This document shows positions 17,823 to 27,045 of a stretch of 64,000 nt of DNA, piece by piece. Both the position numbers and the translations under genes were made by a program. The stretch comes from Bacillota bacterium (GTDB taxonomy: Bacteria > Bacillota > Clostridia > Clostridiales > Clostridiaceae). Numbering within the stretch: the stretch's first letter is position 1; each line of letters begins with the position of its first letter. Under the pieces are notes generated by a model. The model saw only the letters and a program-made list of their open reading frames with translations. It had not been told where the DNA came from and did no database searches. The stretch covers positions 1 to 64,000 of the forward strand of contig JAEZKY010000213.1 of the NCBI GenBank assembly GCA_023435985.1, given 5' to 3'.

Positions 17823-18548
17823 CTATATTGATGCTATAAAATCTCCACACACCTTACTTGCTTCACCAATCATTTTTATCTTTCCCTTATCAAGCCATAC
17901 AACTCTATCACACATCTTCGCCAAACTTTCAACCTCATGTGATACATAGATTACTGTACTTCCACCATTCATAAGTTCTTTCATACGCTTATAACTTTTC
18001 TTTTGAAAAGACATGTCTCCAACGGATAGAATTTCATCTACAATTAAAATATCAGGTATTACTATTGTTGATACTGCAAATGCAAGCCTTGCTACCATCC
18101 CAGATGAAAAAAACTTTACTGGCACATCCTTAAAATCCCACAGTTCCGCAAAGTCAAATATTTCAACTACCTTTGAAGTTATAAAACTTTTGCTATATCC
18201 CAAAACAGCTCCACTTAAATATATATTTTCCAATGCTGATAATTCAAAATCAAATCCAGTTCCTAACTCTATCATTGGTGCAATTGTCCCACTAACAACA
18301 ACTTTCCCACTGCTTGGTTTCATTATTCCAGCCAATACTTTTAATAAAGTTGATTTACCTGCTCCATTTCCACCAATAATTCCTAATATTTCTCCTTTTT
18401 TCACCTCAAGGGATACATCATCAAGAGCTAAAAAAGGTTTTTTTTCTAAAATTTCATCATCAATCTTTGCAAATAATCTTTCCTTCAAGCTTTTTACTTT
18501 ACCACGATTAAGATCAAATTTCATTGTTACATTACTAGCTTTAATCAT
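17823..18548 (-). CDS. ABC-2 polysaccharide exporter ATPase (Wzt/TagH/RfbE type)
   Basis: 241 residues. Walker A GGNGAGKST is at 59-67; the signature region is FSSGMVARLAFAVS (147-160), the degenerate form typical of polysaccharide/teichoic-acid exporters; Walker B is ILIVDE (167-172), followed by SVGD and the switch His in YVSHEVESL. There is no C-terminal carbohydrate-binding extension like that of E. coli O9a Wzt, so export would not need terminal-residue recognition by this subunit. It pairs with the permease 11 nt upstream and drives translocation of the lipid-linked glycan. Confidence 0.93.
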   Translation of the reverse strand: MIKASNVTMKFDLNRGKVKSLKERLFAKIDDEILEKKPFLALDDVSLEVKKGEILGIIGGNGAGKSTLLKVLAGIMKPSSGKVVVSGTIAPMIELGTGFDFELSALENIYLSGAVLGYSKSFITSKVVEIFDFAELWDFKDVPVKFFSSGMVARLAFAVSTIVIPDILIVDEILSVGDMSFQKKSYKRMKELMNGGSTVIYVSHEVESLAKMCDRVVWLDKGKIKMIGEASKVCGDFIASI

Positions 18549-18559
18549 ATTTTCCTCCC

Positions 18560-19339
18560 TTAACTATAATAAATAAAATTATCTTGCGATTTTACAAACA
18601 CAATTGCACCTACTATAAATGTTCCTATTCCCCACAATGCACAGTACAAAAAGCTTGTTGCTTCAGGCATTACTCCATTTAATGTAATTTGCCTTAAGAA
18701 ATCTATAAAAATATATAATGGATTTGCCTTAAATATTGGCAGTACTGCCATTGGAATAATATCGATAGGATATAATATTGGAGTTCCATACATCCAAATA
18801 GTTAAAAGCACTCCATATAAATGTTGAGTATCTCTAAAAAACACTTGTAATGTTGACAGTATAAATGACATTCCAGAAGAAAATAATATTAAAAATATCA
18901 ACATAAACGGTACAAGAATTATTCCCCACCATATTTTAATGCCCATAAAGGCTCCTAGTATAAAAAATACTACTATAGATATTCCCAAATTAATTGCTGA
19001 TGATATAACTTTTGAAAACGGCAAAATGAATTTTGGAAAATAAACTTTTGTAATTAATCCAAAATTACCCGCTATTGCATTAATTGCGGTATTTGATGCT
19101 TCAGAATAAAAATTAAAAACTGTAAGCCCAGATAATAAATACATTTTATAGTTATCAACTGCTCTAAACACTTGACTAAATACAATACTTAACACTATCA
19201 TATTAAGAAGCGGATTTAAAACACTCCATAGCACTCCTAAAAAACTTCCTCTATACTTAATTTTAAAATCTCTTTTTACAAGTTGAGATAATAAAAACTT
19301 AAATCTATTTAGTGATATAATTTTTCTTACTAAATTCAC
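18560..19339 (-). CDS. ABC-2 polysaccharide exporter permease (Wzm/TagG/RfbA type)
   Basis: 259 residues from the GTG at 19339, which follows the rfbD stop at once and has GGAAAGGAAG as its SD. An in-frame ATG at 19363 lies inside rfbD and is less likely. The N-terminus has KRDFKIKYRGSFLGVLWSVL followed by NPLLNMIVLSIVFSQVF, a hallmark of ABC-2 polysaccharide permeases. Six hydrophobic segments follow, with FFRDTQHLYGVLLTIWMYGTPILYP (split by loops) typical of the fourth to fifth segments. With the ATPase downstream it forms the exporter for the rhamnose/galactofuranose-type glycan. Confidence 0.93.
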   Translation of the reverse strand: MNLVRKIISLNRFKFLLSQLVKRDFKIKYRGSFLGVLWSVLNPLLNMIVLSIVFSQVFRAVDNYKMYLLSGLTVFNFYSEASNTAINAIAGNFGLITKVYFPKFILPFSKVISSAINLGISIVVFFILGAFMGIKIWWGIILVPFMLIFLILFSSGMSFILSTLQVFFRDTQHLYGVLLTIWMYGTPILYPIDIIPMAVLPIFKANPLYIFIDFLRQITLNGVMPEATSFLYCALWGIGTFIVGAIVFVKSQDNFIYYS

Positions 19340-19340
19340 G

Positions 19341-20204
19341 TTATTCTTCCTTTCCTTGATCATTTTGTAAATATCTTTTCACTGCATCTTCCCATGTTGG
19401 CAACAAATTAAATCCATTTTTTATCAAGCTATTTTTCGATAATCTTGAATTTAGAGGGCTTTGGGCTGCACTTTTATACTCACTAGATAGCACTAGATTT
19501 ACCTTATTACAATTTATGTTTGCTATTTCAAATGTTTTTTTTGCTAGATCTGCCCATGAACAAAAGCCTTCATTTGTCGCATGATAAATTCCATATTTAG
19601 TACTCTTAATGAGTTCACAAATAAAAAAGGCTAAATCAACAGTATATGTTGGGCTTCCTATTTGGTCACATACAACATCTATACGTTCTTTTTCCTTACC
19701 TAGTCTAATCATTGTCTTTATAAAGTTATTCCCATTTCTTCCAAACAACCAAGATGTACGTATGATAAAATATTTATCTAAATTATGTAATACTGCTTTT
19801 TCTCCTTGTTCCTTCGACCTTCCATACTTGGATATAGGATTTGTAATATCATCCACCCCATACTCACCTATTTTAGTCCCATCAAAAACATAATCTGTAG
19901 ACATATAGACCATAGCTATTCCTAAAATCTTACATGTCATAGCTATGTACTCTGCCCCTTTATGGTTTGTTTCAAAACATTTCTTTGTTTCTTCCTCTTC
20001 TATTTCTGCTTTATCCACTTGAGTATAACCTGCACAGTGTATTACAAGTTCTGGCCTTAAGTCAGTAATAAATTCTATCACATCTGATTTTCGAGTTAAA
20101 TCAACGTCTTGAATGTCTATACCTCTATTTTTTATTCCTCTTTTATTTAATTCCTTAACAATATCATAGCCTAGTTGTCCGTTAACACCTGTAACTAAAA
20201 CCAT
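19341..20204 (-). CDS. rfbD: dTDP-4-dehydrorhamnose reductase
   Basis: 287 residues. GVNGQLG (6-12) binds the cofactor, STDYVFDG (102-109) and Tyr127/Lys131 in SKYGRSK are the RmlD active site, and RTSWLFG and the tail AVKRYL are family-typical. It makes the last step to dTDP-L-rhamnose. The gene is separated from rfbACB by the GT2 gene (14 nt away) and followed directly by the exporter permease. SD AAGGAGAAG is strong. Confidence 0.95.
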   Translation of the reverse strand: MVLVTGVNGQLGYDIVKELNKRGIKNRGIDIQDVDLTRKSDVIEFITDLRPELVIHCAGYTQVDKAEIEEEETKKCFETNHKGAEYIAMTCKILGIAMVYMSTDYVFDGTKIGEYGVDDITNPISKYGRSKEQGEKAVLHNLDKYFIIRTSWLFGRNGNNFIKTMIRLGKEKERIDVVCDQIGSPTYTVDLAFFICELIKSTKYGIYHATNEGFCSWADLAKKTFEIANINCNKVNLVLSSEYKSAAQSPLNSRLSKNSLIKNGFNLLPTWEDAVKRYLQNDQGKEE

Positions 20205-20218
20205 TTTCTTCTTCTCCT

Positions 20219-21229
20219 TTATAATATACCTCTTTTAGTTAATTTAATAATATATTTAAACACACTATTAGGTAAGAAAGGTAAAAAAGTTTCTATTAAT
20301 ATTGAAACTTTATGAAATTTTCTATATTTAATCATAACATTCAAATTTTTAATCGATGGCTTAAAAAAATAATTTTTTCTAGCCATTATCCATTTTAAAC
20401 ACTGATTAATATGTTCTTCTAATTCATAATTGCTACCTAATCTTATCTTTAAAGATATATATCTCCTAAAAATATCCTCTATTCTTATCTCATAATAAGT
20501 TTGTTTATCTACTATACCAGACAAAATTCCAGTTTGATTAAAACTGTGTTGCCTATATCTCACTAAAGGTTCATTAATAAATTCTATTTTTCCATTTATA
20601 GCTGCTATGATAGATATCCATTGATCGTGAATTAAATTTTTTTCAAAAGGCACAGCTTTTTTAGCTATTTCACTTCTAACCATCATAGCACATCCTGTAA
20701 CAAAATTACTCATTAATAAATCTTTTGCTAGATTATATCCACTTTTAAATTTGTGCCTTTTTCTTATTTCAGTTATACTTCCTGCAATCTGTATACTGTT
20801 TTCATCAATTATTGAAAGATCACTACATACAAGCGTTACTTTTTCATCGACAAACTTTTCTACCATTAAGGATATTTTATTATTTTCCCACATGTCATCT
20901 TGGTCACAATATGCAAATAAATCTCCTGTTGCTCTCTTGGTCAATTCTTCAAAAGCTCTATTCGAGCCTTCATTCTTAATGCCTCCATATATATAATAAG
21001 GAAAACTTGTTATATATTTTTTTATAATTTCTTCATTAACAGGATACGCAGGGCAATCATCATAAATATATAACTCTATGTTGCTATATGTCTGTTCATT
21101 CAGAGAAATCAGCTGTTTTATAAACCATTCTTCATTTGGTTTATAAACAGCTAGCAATACCGAAACACTTGGCAAACAACTTGACTTATCACTTTTATCT
21201 AAATAAAAATTTTGTTCTTTTCTTTTCAT
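20219..21229 (-). CDS. GT2-family glycosyltransferase (rhamnosyltransferase-like)
   Basis: 336 residues. SVSVLLAVYKPNEEWFIKQL opens a GT-A fold; IYDDC and YCDQDDMWENNKI (107-119) contain the DxD-type metal and donor-binding motif. Rhamnosyltransferases of the RgpB/RfbF kind show the same NEQTYSNIEL and DQDD patterns. It lies between rfbB and rfbD, so dTDP-rhamnose is the likely donor. The SD (TAGGTATT) is weaker than its neighbours and a 126-nt A/T-rich gap separates it from rfbB; an internal promoter is possible. Confidence 0.88.
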   Translation of the reverse strand: MKRKEQNFYLDKSDKSSCLPSVSVLLAVYKPNEEWFIKQLISLNEQTYSNIELYIYDDCPAYPVNEEIIKKYITSFPYYIYGGIKNEGSNRAFEELTKRATGDLFAYCDQDDMWENNKISLMVEKFVDEKVTLVCSDLSIIDENSIQIAGSITEIRKRHKFKSGYNLAKDLLMSNFVTGCAMMVRSEIAKKAVPFEKNLIHDQWISIIAAINGKIEFINEPLVRYRQHSFNQTGILSGIVDKQTYYEIRIEDIFRRYISLKIRLGSNYELEEHINQCLKWIMARKNYFFKPSIKNLNVMIKYRKFHKVSILIETFLPFLPNSVFKYIIKLTKRGIL

Positions 21230-21355
21230 AAAAAATACCTACACATTAATAATTGACAATTATCGCATAAACAATTTTAATTAAAAACTTCAAAATATTA
21301 ATTAATTATGTTAAGCTTTATTTGTTTGTTCTTAATTATTAAGTTTCCTATTAAA

Positions 21356-22384
21356 TTAATTCAACTCTCTATTAGAATACATTTTTTCATAATAATTTTG
21401 ATATTCTCCGCTAATTATATTTTCCCACCAACCCTTATTATCTAAATACCACTTAATAGTCTTTTTAATACCTTCATCAAAGGTTGTTGTGGGTAGCCAG
21501 CCTAACTCATTATGAATTTTTGTAGGATCTATAGCATAACGCATATCATGTCCTTTACGATCTGTTACATATTTAATTAAATCCTCTGATTTCCCTAGTT
21601 CTCTTATAACAGTTTTAACAACTTCTAGATTAGTTCTTTCATTATGTCCTCCAATATTATAAACTTCCCCAACTCTTCCTTTATGAATAATTAAATCAAT
21701 TGCTCTGCAATGATCTTCTACATAAAGCCAGTCACGCACATTTTCACCTGTTCCATATACAGGTAATTCCTTGTCATTTAATGCATTTGCTATCATAAGC
21801 GGAATTAATTTTTCTGGAAAATGATATGGTCCATAATTATTTGAGCAGCGAGAAATTGTCACTGGTACATTAAAGGTTCTGTAATATGCTCCTACTAACA
21901 AATCAGCTGATGCTTTACTTGCTGAATATGGACTTGAAGTATGCAGTGGAGTTTCTTCAGTAAAAAATAAATCTGCTCGTTCTAAAGGTAAATCTCCATA
22001 TACTTCATCAGTCGATACCTGATGATATCTCTTTATTCCATACTTTCTGCAAGCATCCATAAGCACCTGAGTTCCCATAATATTAGTTTTTAAAAATATT
22101 TCAGGATTTTCAATAGATCTGTCAACATGACTTTCTGCCGCAAAATTTACAACTATATCTGGAGTTTCTTTTTCAAGCATTTCATAAATTGCTTTTCTAT
22201 CAGCTATATCTATTTTATAAAAGCTAAAGTTAGGATTATCTTTAACTGGTGCTAATGTTTCCATATTTCCCGCATAGGTTAAAGCATCTACGCAGATTAT
22301 TTTATAATCATTATATTTATTAAGCATATAGTGAACAAAATTTCCGCCAATAAATCCTGCTCCACCTGTAACTACTATTTTCAT
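21356..22384 (-). CDS. rfbB: dTDP-glucose 4,6-dehydratase
   Basis: 342 residues from the ATG at 22384, 8 nt after AGGAG; the GTG at 22393 is too close to that SD. TGGAGFIGGNFVHY is the NAD loop, VNFAAESHVDRSI, STDEVYGDL, and YSASKASADLLV (Tyr/Lys pair) are the active-site blocks, followed by NNYGPYHFPEKLIPL and GENVRDWLYVEDH. Length and motifs are textbook RmlB. It follows rfbC by 26 nt. Confidence 0.96.
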   Translation of the reverse strand: MKIVVTGGAGFIGGNFVHYMLNKYNDYKIICVDALTYAGNMETLAPVKDNPNFSFYKIDIADRKAIYEMLEKETPDIVVNFAAESHVDRSIENPEIFLKTNIMGTQVLMDACRKYGIKRYHQVSTDEVYGDLPLERADLFFTEETPLHTSSPYSASKASADLLVGAYYRTFNVPVTISRCSNNYGPYHFPEKLIPLMIANALNDKELPVYGTGENVRDWLYVEDHCRAIDLIIHKGRVGEVYNIGGHNERTNLEVVKTVIRELGKSEDLIKYVTDRKGHDMRYAIDPTKIHNELGWLPTTTFDEGIKKTIKWYLDNKGWWENIISGEYQNYYEKMYSNRELN

Positions 22385-22410
22385 ATTCCACACTCCTATT
22401 TAATTGCGAA

Positions 22411-22962
22411 TTATTTATTATATGTAAAAGTACAATCACTGTCCTTAAGCAATGGTGCTTTTTTATCTTTTTCTGAAAGAATTGGATTTTCTATTCCCCA
22501 TTCAACACCAATTTCAGGATCATCAAACTTAATACTTCTATCACTTTCATGATTATAATAATTATCTGTCTTGTATACAAATTCTACATCATCAGTTAAA
22601 GTTAAAAAGCCGTGTCCAAAGCCTCTTGGAATAAATAATTGTCTTTTATTTTCTGCTGAAAGCTCTACAGCTACCCATTCCTTATATGTAGGTGATCCTT
22701 TTCTTAAATCTACTGCTACATCAAGTACTGACCCTTTAACGCAGCGTACTAATTTAGCTTGAGCATGTTCTCCATTTTGAAAATGGATCCCTCTAAGTAT
22801 TCCTTTTCCTTTTGAATAGGATTGATTATCCTGTACAAAATCACAAGCTATTTCCGGCGTTTTAATTCTTGAGTAAGTTTCCATAAACCATCCTCTTTCA
22901 TCCCCAAACACTTGTGGTTTTACTATATAAACTCCTTCTAATTTCGTTGCTATTAATTCCAT
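22411..22962 (-). CDS. rfbC: dTDP-4-dehydrorhamnose 3,5-epimerase
   Basis: 183 residues. QVFGDERGWFMETYS, FVQDNQSYS, KGILRGIHFQ (catalytic His), LVRCVKGSVLDVAVDLRKGSP and LFIPRGFGHGFLTL are the RmlC cupin motifs. It lies 26 nt after rfbA in the same operon. SD AAGGAAGG is clear. Confidence 0.96.
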   Translation of the reverse strand: MELIATKLEGVYIVKPQVFGDERGWFMETYSRIKTPEIACDFVQDNQSYSKGKGILRGIHFQNGEHAQAKLVRCVKGSVLDVAVDLRKGSPTYKEWVAVELSAENKRQLFIPRGFGHGFLTLTDDVEFVYKTDNYYNHESDRSIKFDDPEIGVEWGIENPILSEKDKKAPLLKDSDCTFTYNK

Positions 22963-22988
22963 ACTTATGCCTTCCTTTCAATTAACAA

Positions 22989-23870
22989 CTAATATACGAT
23001 TTTCTTCTCGGCAACATTCTTCAGGTGTTGACCATAAGGACTTTTCCCATACTGCTTTGCACTTTCTAATAACGTTTCTTTATTTATCCATCCATTTTTG
23101 TAAGATATTTCTTCTAAACACGCTATTTTAAGACCTTGTCTAGTTTCAATTACCTTTACATATTCCGATGCTTCCGTTAAACTGTCAACTGTTCCAGTAT
23201 CAAGCCATCCATATCCACGTCCAAGGGTTATTACATCTAATTTTCCCTTTTCAAGATATATTTTGTTCAAATCAGTTATTTCTAATTCACCTCTAGGTGA
23301 TGGTTTTAAAGTTTTTGCATATTCGCATGCTTTATTATCATAAAAATAAAGTCCTGTAACAGCATAATTGGATTTTGGATTTTCTGGTTTCTCTTCTAAG
23401 GATATAGCCTTTCCATTTTCATCAAATTCAACTACACCAAATCGTTCTGGATCATCTACGTAATATCCAAAAACCGTTGCACGTCCTTCATTTTCCACTG
23501 CTTTTTTTAGATGCTTAGTGAGCCCATTCCCATGAAATATATTATCTCCAAGAATCATAGCGCAATTATCATTTTCTATAAATTCTTCTCCTAATATAAA
23601 TGCTTGAGCTAATCCGTCTGGGGATGGCTGCACTTTATATGATAAATTAATTCCATATCTAGATCCATCACCTAGTAATTTTTCAAAGTTTGGCAGATCT
23701 TTTGGTGTTGAAATTATTAATATATCTCTAATTCCAGCCAACATTAATGTTGATAAGGGGTAATAAATCATTGGCTTATCATATACAGGCAATAATTGTT
23801 TAGATGTCACCATTGTTAATGGATATAATCTTGTCCCACTTCCACCTGCTAGTATTATTCCTTTTGTCAA
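22989..23870 (-). CDS. rfbA: Glucose-1-phosphate thymidylyltransferase
   Basis: 293 residues if started at the TTG at 23870, which has GTGGTGA spaced 5 nt before it and gives the normal RmlA N-terminus [18 protein letters not shown]. An in-frame ATG at 23936 would add 22 untypical residues without a clear SD, so I prefer the [42 protein letters not shown] and GYGWLDTGT are diagnostic. First gene of the minus-strand rhamnose operon; its promoter should lie in 23880-24120. Confidence 0.94.
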   Translation of the reverse strand: MTKGIILAGGSGTRLYPLTMVTSKQLLPVYDKPMIYYPLSTLMLAGIRDILIISTPKDLPNFEKLLGDGSRYGINLSYKVQPSPDGLAQAFILGEEFIENDNCAMILGDNIFHGNGLTKHLKKAVENEGRATVFGYYVDDPERFGVVEFDENGKAISLEEKPENPKSNYAVTGLYFYDNKACEYAKTLKPSPRGELEITDLNKIYLEKGKLDVITLGRGYGWLDTGTVDSLTEASEYVKVIETRQGLKIACLEEISYKNGWINKETLLESAKQYGKSPYGQHLKNVAEKKIVY

Positions 23871-24097
23871 ATTCACCACTTCTTTCCAGCGTTTTTTATT
23901 TTCCGACATTGTAAGCAAATATTCAAAATCAAACAAATATTTAAAATATTTGTTTCTTAAACTTTCATAAAATTTCTTTTAAACATGGATATACATTATT
24001 CTCATATTTCAAAAATAATTCTATCATATTATGTTAAATAAATAAATGAAATTCACTATATTTATATACATTTGTAAATATTTTAGATACCTATATA

Positions 24098-24110
24098 TGA
24101 GAATTTCTCA
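24098..24110. promoter_or_regulatory. Palindrome TGAGAATTTCTCA between divergent glycan operons
   Basis: TGAGAA and TTCTCA are perfect arms around one T, with weaker TATA/ATATA flanks. It sits midway between rfbA and the phosphosugar transferase gene, about 110 nt upstream of the recognised plus-strand promoter. Form and place suit an operator controlling one or both operons; no regulator is known. The rest of the 23871-24299 gap is A/T-rich without other clear signals besides the plus promoter. Confidence 0.4.
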
Positions 24111-24219
24111 ACATATAATCTAAAACTTTATCCTGAATAAAAATGTATGAACTATTTATTATGGCTATATGATAATTGTTATACTAAGTAAAACTCTACT
24201 CTTATATCCTCTCGATTTA

Positions 24220-24248
24220 TTGCAAAACTTACTGTAAAATGTTATTAT
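24220..24248 (+). promoter_or_regulatory. Sigma-A-type promoter for the phosphosugar transferase operon
   Basis: TTGCAA (24220-24225), 17-nt spacer, TATTAT (24243-24248). Transcription would start near 24255, giving a 45-nt leader with the SD AAAAGGATGG before the ATG at 24300. This also argues against the earlier TTG at 24258 as start. Confidence 0.7.
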
Positions 24249-24299
24249 ACATCTAAGTTGAATCAAGCATATACAATTCTTAATAAAAGGATGGTTATT

Positions 24300-25721
24300 A
24301 TGATAAAAGAAAATCAAAATCTACTAAATAAAATTAATGCTTTTTCAGATATTATAATTTTATTTATATCCATGACCATAGCATATTTTATTCGTTTTTA
24401 TATATTTTCTGTTGACACATATTATATAAAATTAATCACATATATCCAGTTTTCAATTTTAATAGTTCCAATAAATTTAATTGTCTTTTATTTTTTTAAT
24501 CTTTATCATTCTTTCAGAACAACGGTATTTCTTAAAGAATGCAGTCAAATTATTAAGTCAAATACAATACTTACAGCTATCCTACTATCATTGCTTTTTG
24601 TTGTTAAATTGGAGCATATATCAAGATGGGTTATTGTAATTTTTTATTTTATAAATATTGCATTAATAATACTCAAAAGATTTATTTTAAGAAAAACTTT
24701 ATCAAATATGAGAGCAAAAGGCTTGAATTTAAAGCACGTAATAATAGTTGGTGCTGGCGAAGTTGCAAATGAATACTTGCAAGTTCTTAATAATAACAAA
24801 AATTTTGGATATAGCTATTCTGGCTATGTGGCAAATAATTCCGATTTATATGGAAAAAAACTTGGAACATATAATGACTTATATGAAATTTTAGATGAGA
24901 ATAAGCCCGATGAAGTAGTTTGTGCTTTAGATATATCTGATGCAAAATATTTAGAAAATATAGTATTAGATTGTGAAAAGACTGGTACTAAGATTTCTAT
25001 AATTCCTTTTTGCTATAAATACATTCCAAGCCAGCCATACATTGATCAAATAGGTAATATTCCTCTAATTAATATTAGAAGAATTCCTTTAGATAATATA
25101 GGAAATGCTTTTATAAAGAGAGTTTTAGATATTTTAGGTTCTTTAGTTTTAATAATATGTACAAGCCCTATTATGCTTTTTACTGCATTAATTATCAAAC
25201 TTACATCAAAGGGACCAATTATCTTTAAACAAAACCGTGTTGGCTTAAACAAAAATTTATTTACTATGTATAAATTTCGTTCTATGAAAGTAAATTCACA
25301 AGAAAAAACTGGCTGGAGCACAAATAATGATCCTAGGAAGACTAAATTCGGATCATTCATTCGTAAATTTTCAATAGATGAATTACCCCAATTTTTTAAT
25401 GTCTTAAAAGGGGATATGAGTTTAGTTGGACCTAGACCTGAACTACCTCACTTTGTTGATACCTTTAAAAATGAGATTCCGCTTTACATGGTAAAACATC
25501 AAGTAAAACCTGGAATAACTGGATGGGCTCAGATAAATGGCTATAGAGGTGATACTTCAATTAAAAAGAGAATAGAACTCGACATATATTATATCGAGAA
25601 TTGGAATATACTAATGGATATAAGTATACTGTTTAAAACTGCTTTTAAAGGTTTTAGGAATAACGAACAAATTATAACAAGCAGCAGCAAAGTTGTAAAA
25701 GATGATGGAGTACAATTATGA
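24300..25721 (+). CDS. Undecaprenyl-phosphate phosphosugar transferase (WbaP/WsaP-like polyprenyl glycosylphosphotransferase)
   Basis: 473 residues from the ATG at 24300, 5 nt after AAGGATGG. Four or five N-terminal membrane segments (to about 130), a cytoplasmic nucleotide-binding-like domain (VIIVGAGEVANEYLQVL), a further hydrophobic segment (KRVLDILGSLVLIICTSPIM) and the catalytic PF02397 domain follow: MYKFRSM, FSIDELPQFFNVLKGDMSLVG, PRPELP and VKPGITGWAQINGYRGDT. It puts a phosphosugar on undecaprenyl phosphate, the first step of lipid-linked glycan assembly; Gal-1-P or Glc-1-P are the usual substrates. It overlaps the GT4 gene by ATGA and faces away from the rml/exporter operon, which it would serve. 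Confidence 0.93.
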   Translation: MIKENQNLLNKINAFSDIIILFISMTIAYFIRFYIFSVDTYYIKLITYIQFSILIVPINLIVFYFFNLYHSFRTTVFLKECSQIIKSNTILTAILLSLLFVVKLEHISRWVIVIFYFINIALIILKRFILRKTLSNMRAKGLNLKHVIIVGAGEVANEYLQVLNNNKNFGYSYSGYVANNSDLYGKKLGTYNDLYEILDENKPDEVVCALDISDAKYLENIVLDCEKTGTKISIIPFCYKYIPSQPYIDQIGNIPLINIRRIPLDNIGNAFIKRVLDILGSLVLIICTSPIMLFTALIIKLTSKGPIIFKQNRVGLNKNLFTMYKFRSMKVNSQEKTGWSTNNDPRKTKFGSFIRKFSIDELPQFFNVLKGDMSLVGPRPELPHFVDTFKNEIPLYMVKHQVKPGITGWAQINGYRGDTSIKKRIELDIYYIENWNILMDISILFKTAFKGFRNNEQIITSSSKVVKDDGVQL

Positions 25722-26851
25722 AAAAAATACTTTTTGCAGCCTCAACCTTATCTCATATAGAGAATTTTCATGTTCCATATTTAAATGAGTTTAAAAAGCA
25801 GGGCTATATCGTCCACATTATGGGAAAACCCAATAATAAATCTGATATTGCATACGCTGATAAATTAATACCTATACATTTTGAAAAGAGTATGTTCTCC
25901 ATTAAGAACTTCAGTATTGCATTTAAGATAGCCAAAATAATAAAAGAAGAGAAATACGATATAGTAAACATTCATACTTCTCTTGCTGCCTTTTTTGTTA
26001 GAATTGGAATAATGTTATCTTTAAAAAAGCCTAGTTTAGTGATTAACACTGTTCATGGATATTTATTTGATTATAACAGCTCTTTTCTTAAGAGATCAAT
26101 TTTGCTCTTGGCAGAGAAGTTTACTAAATGTGTTACAGATATCATCATTGTAATGAATTCTGAGGATTATGATATCGCAAGGAAACATAAGTTGTATAAA
26201 AAAAATATCTATAAAATAAATGGAATGGGGATTAACTTATCAAAATTTCCATCCATTTCTCATGAAGAAAAACTTCTTTTAAGAGAGAAATTTAACTTTT
26301 CAGAAAATGATTTCTTATTAGTCTACGTTGCCGAATTTTCAAAACGAAAAAATCAAATATTCTTATTAAAGTCAATCAGCAATTTGGTGAATAATGGATT
26401 TAAAGATATAAAATTAGTTTTATTGGGTGATGGTCAATTTTTTGATGAATTAAAAACCTATTCCTCTGCCCTAAACATTGGTAATAATGTATTTTTTATT
26501 GGGTATAGTAAAGATACTTGTACGTATTATCAGCTGTCTGATGTATGTGTTTCTTCAAGTCGAATCGAAGGATTGCCCTTCAACATAATGGAAGCTATGT
26601 CTGTTGGCTTACCAATTGTTGCATCAAAAGTAAAAGGCCACACAGATTTAGTTATACAAGAAGAAAATGGCTTTCTATTCGAATATGATAGCATAGATGA
26701 GTTTTGTTCTTATATCAAAACTTTATATCAAAATAAGAATTTGCAATATAAAATGCAGTTTAATAGCCATGAATTAGCTAAAAATTACTCTTTAGATTCT
26801 GTTTTACAGAATACAATTAATATTATTTTAAACGAAAGTAAACCACATTAA
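25718..26851 (+). CDS. GT4-family glycosyltransferase
   Basis: 377 residues, GT-B fold. The N-terminal half begins ILFAASTLSHIENFHVPYL and has VNIHTSLAAFFVRIG and NTVHGYLFDY, as in PssD/CapM-type second-sugar transferases. The C-terminal half has LLGDGQ and SSSRIEGLPFNIMEAMSVG with the two Glu of the EX7E donor motif. Its ATG overlaps the stop of the initiating transferase, so it probably adds the second sugar to the lipid carrier. A strong terminator follows at once. Confidence 0.9.
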   Translation: MKKILFAASTLSHIENFHVPYLNEFKKQGYIVHIMGKPNNKSDIAYADKLIPIHFEKSMFSIKNFSIAFKIAKIIKEEKYDIVNIHTSLAAFFVRIGIMLSLKKPSLVINTVHGYLFDYNSSFLKRSILLLAEKFTKCVTDIIIVMNSEDYDIARKHKLYKKNIYKINGMGINLSKFPSISHEEKLLLREKFNFSENDFLLVYVAEFSKRKNQIFLLKSISNLVNNGFKDIKLVLLGDGQFFDELKTYSSALNIGNNVFFIGYSKDTCTYYQLSDVCVSSSRIEGLPFNIMEAMSVGLPIVASKVKGHTDLVIQEENGFLFEYDSIDEFCSYIKTLYQNKNLQYKMQFNSHELAKNYSLDSVLQNTINIILNESKPH

Positions 26852-26876
26852 TAACAATGTGGTTTATTTTTATTAA
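26840..26876 (+). terminator. Rho-independent terminator
   Basis: AAACCACATT pairs perfectly with AATGTGGTTT over a 6-nt loop and is followed by ATTTTTATT. The stem begins inside the last codons of the GT4 gene. Confidence 0.9.
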
Positions 26877-26959
26877 TTAAGCTATATATAGATTCCTTCT
26901 ATCATATTTATTATAAAGATATTAAATCTTTCATTTTTATTAATAATCTCGCCTATAAA

Positions 26960-26988
26960 TTGCAACGACTTACCTTCAGTGCTATAAT
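26960..26988 (+). promoter_or_regulatory. Sigma-A promoter of ligase paralogue 1
   Basis: TTGCAA (26960-26965), 17 nt, TATAAT (26983-26988). The context GTGCTATAATATTACATATTT recurs, with small changes, before the other two ligase paralogues. Confidence 0.85.
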
Positions 26989-27045
26989 ATTACATATTTG
27001 TAGTAATAAGATTACAAAAATAAATTTACATAGGATGTGAATAGC

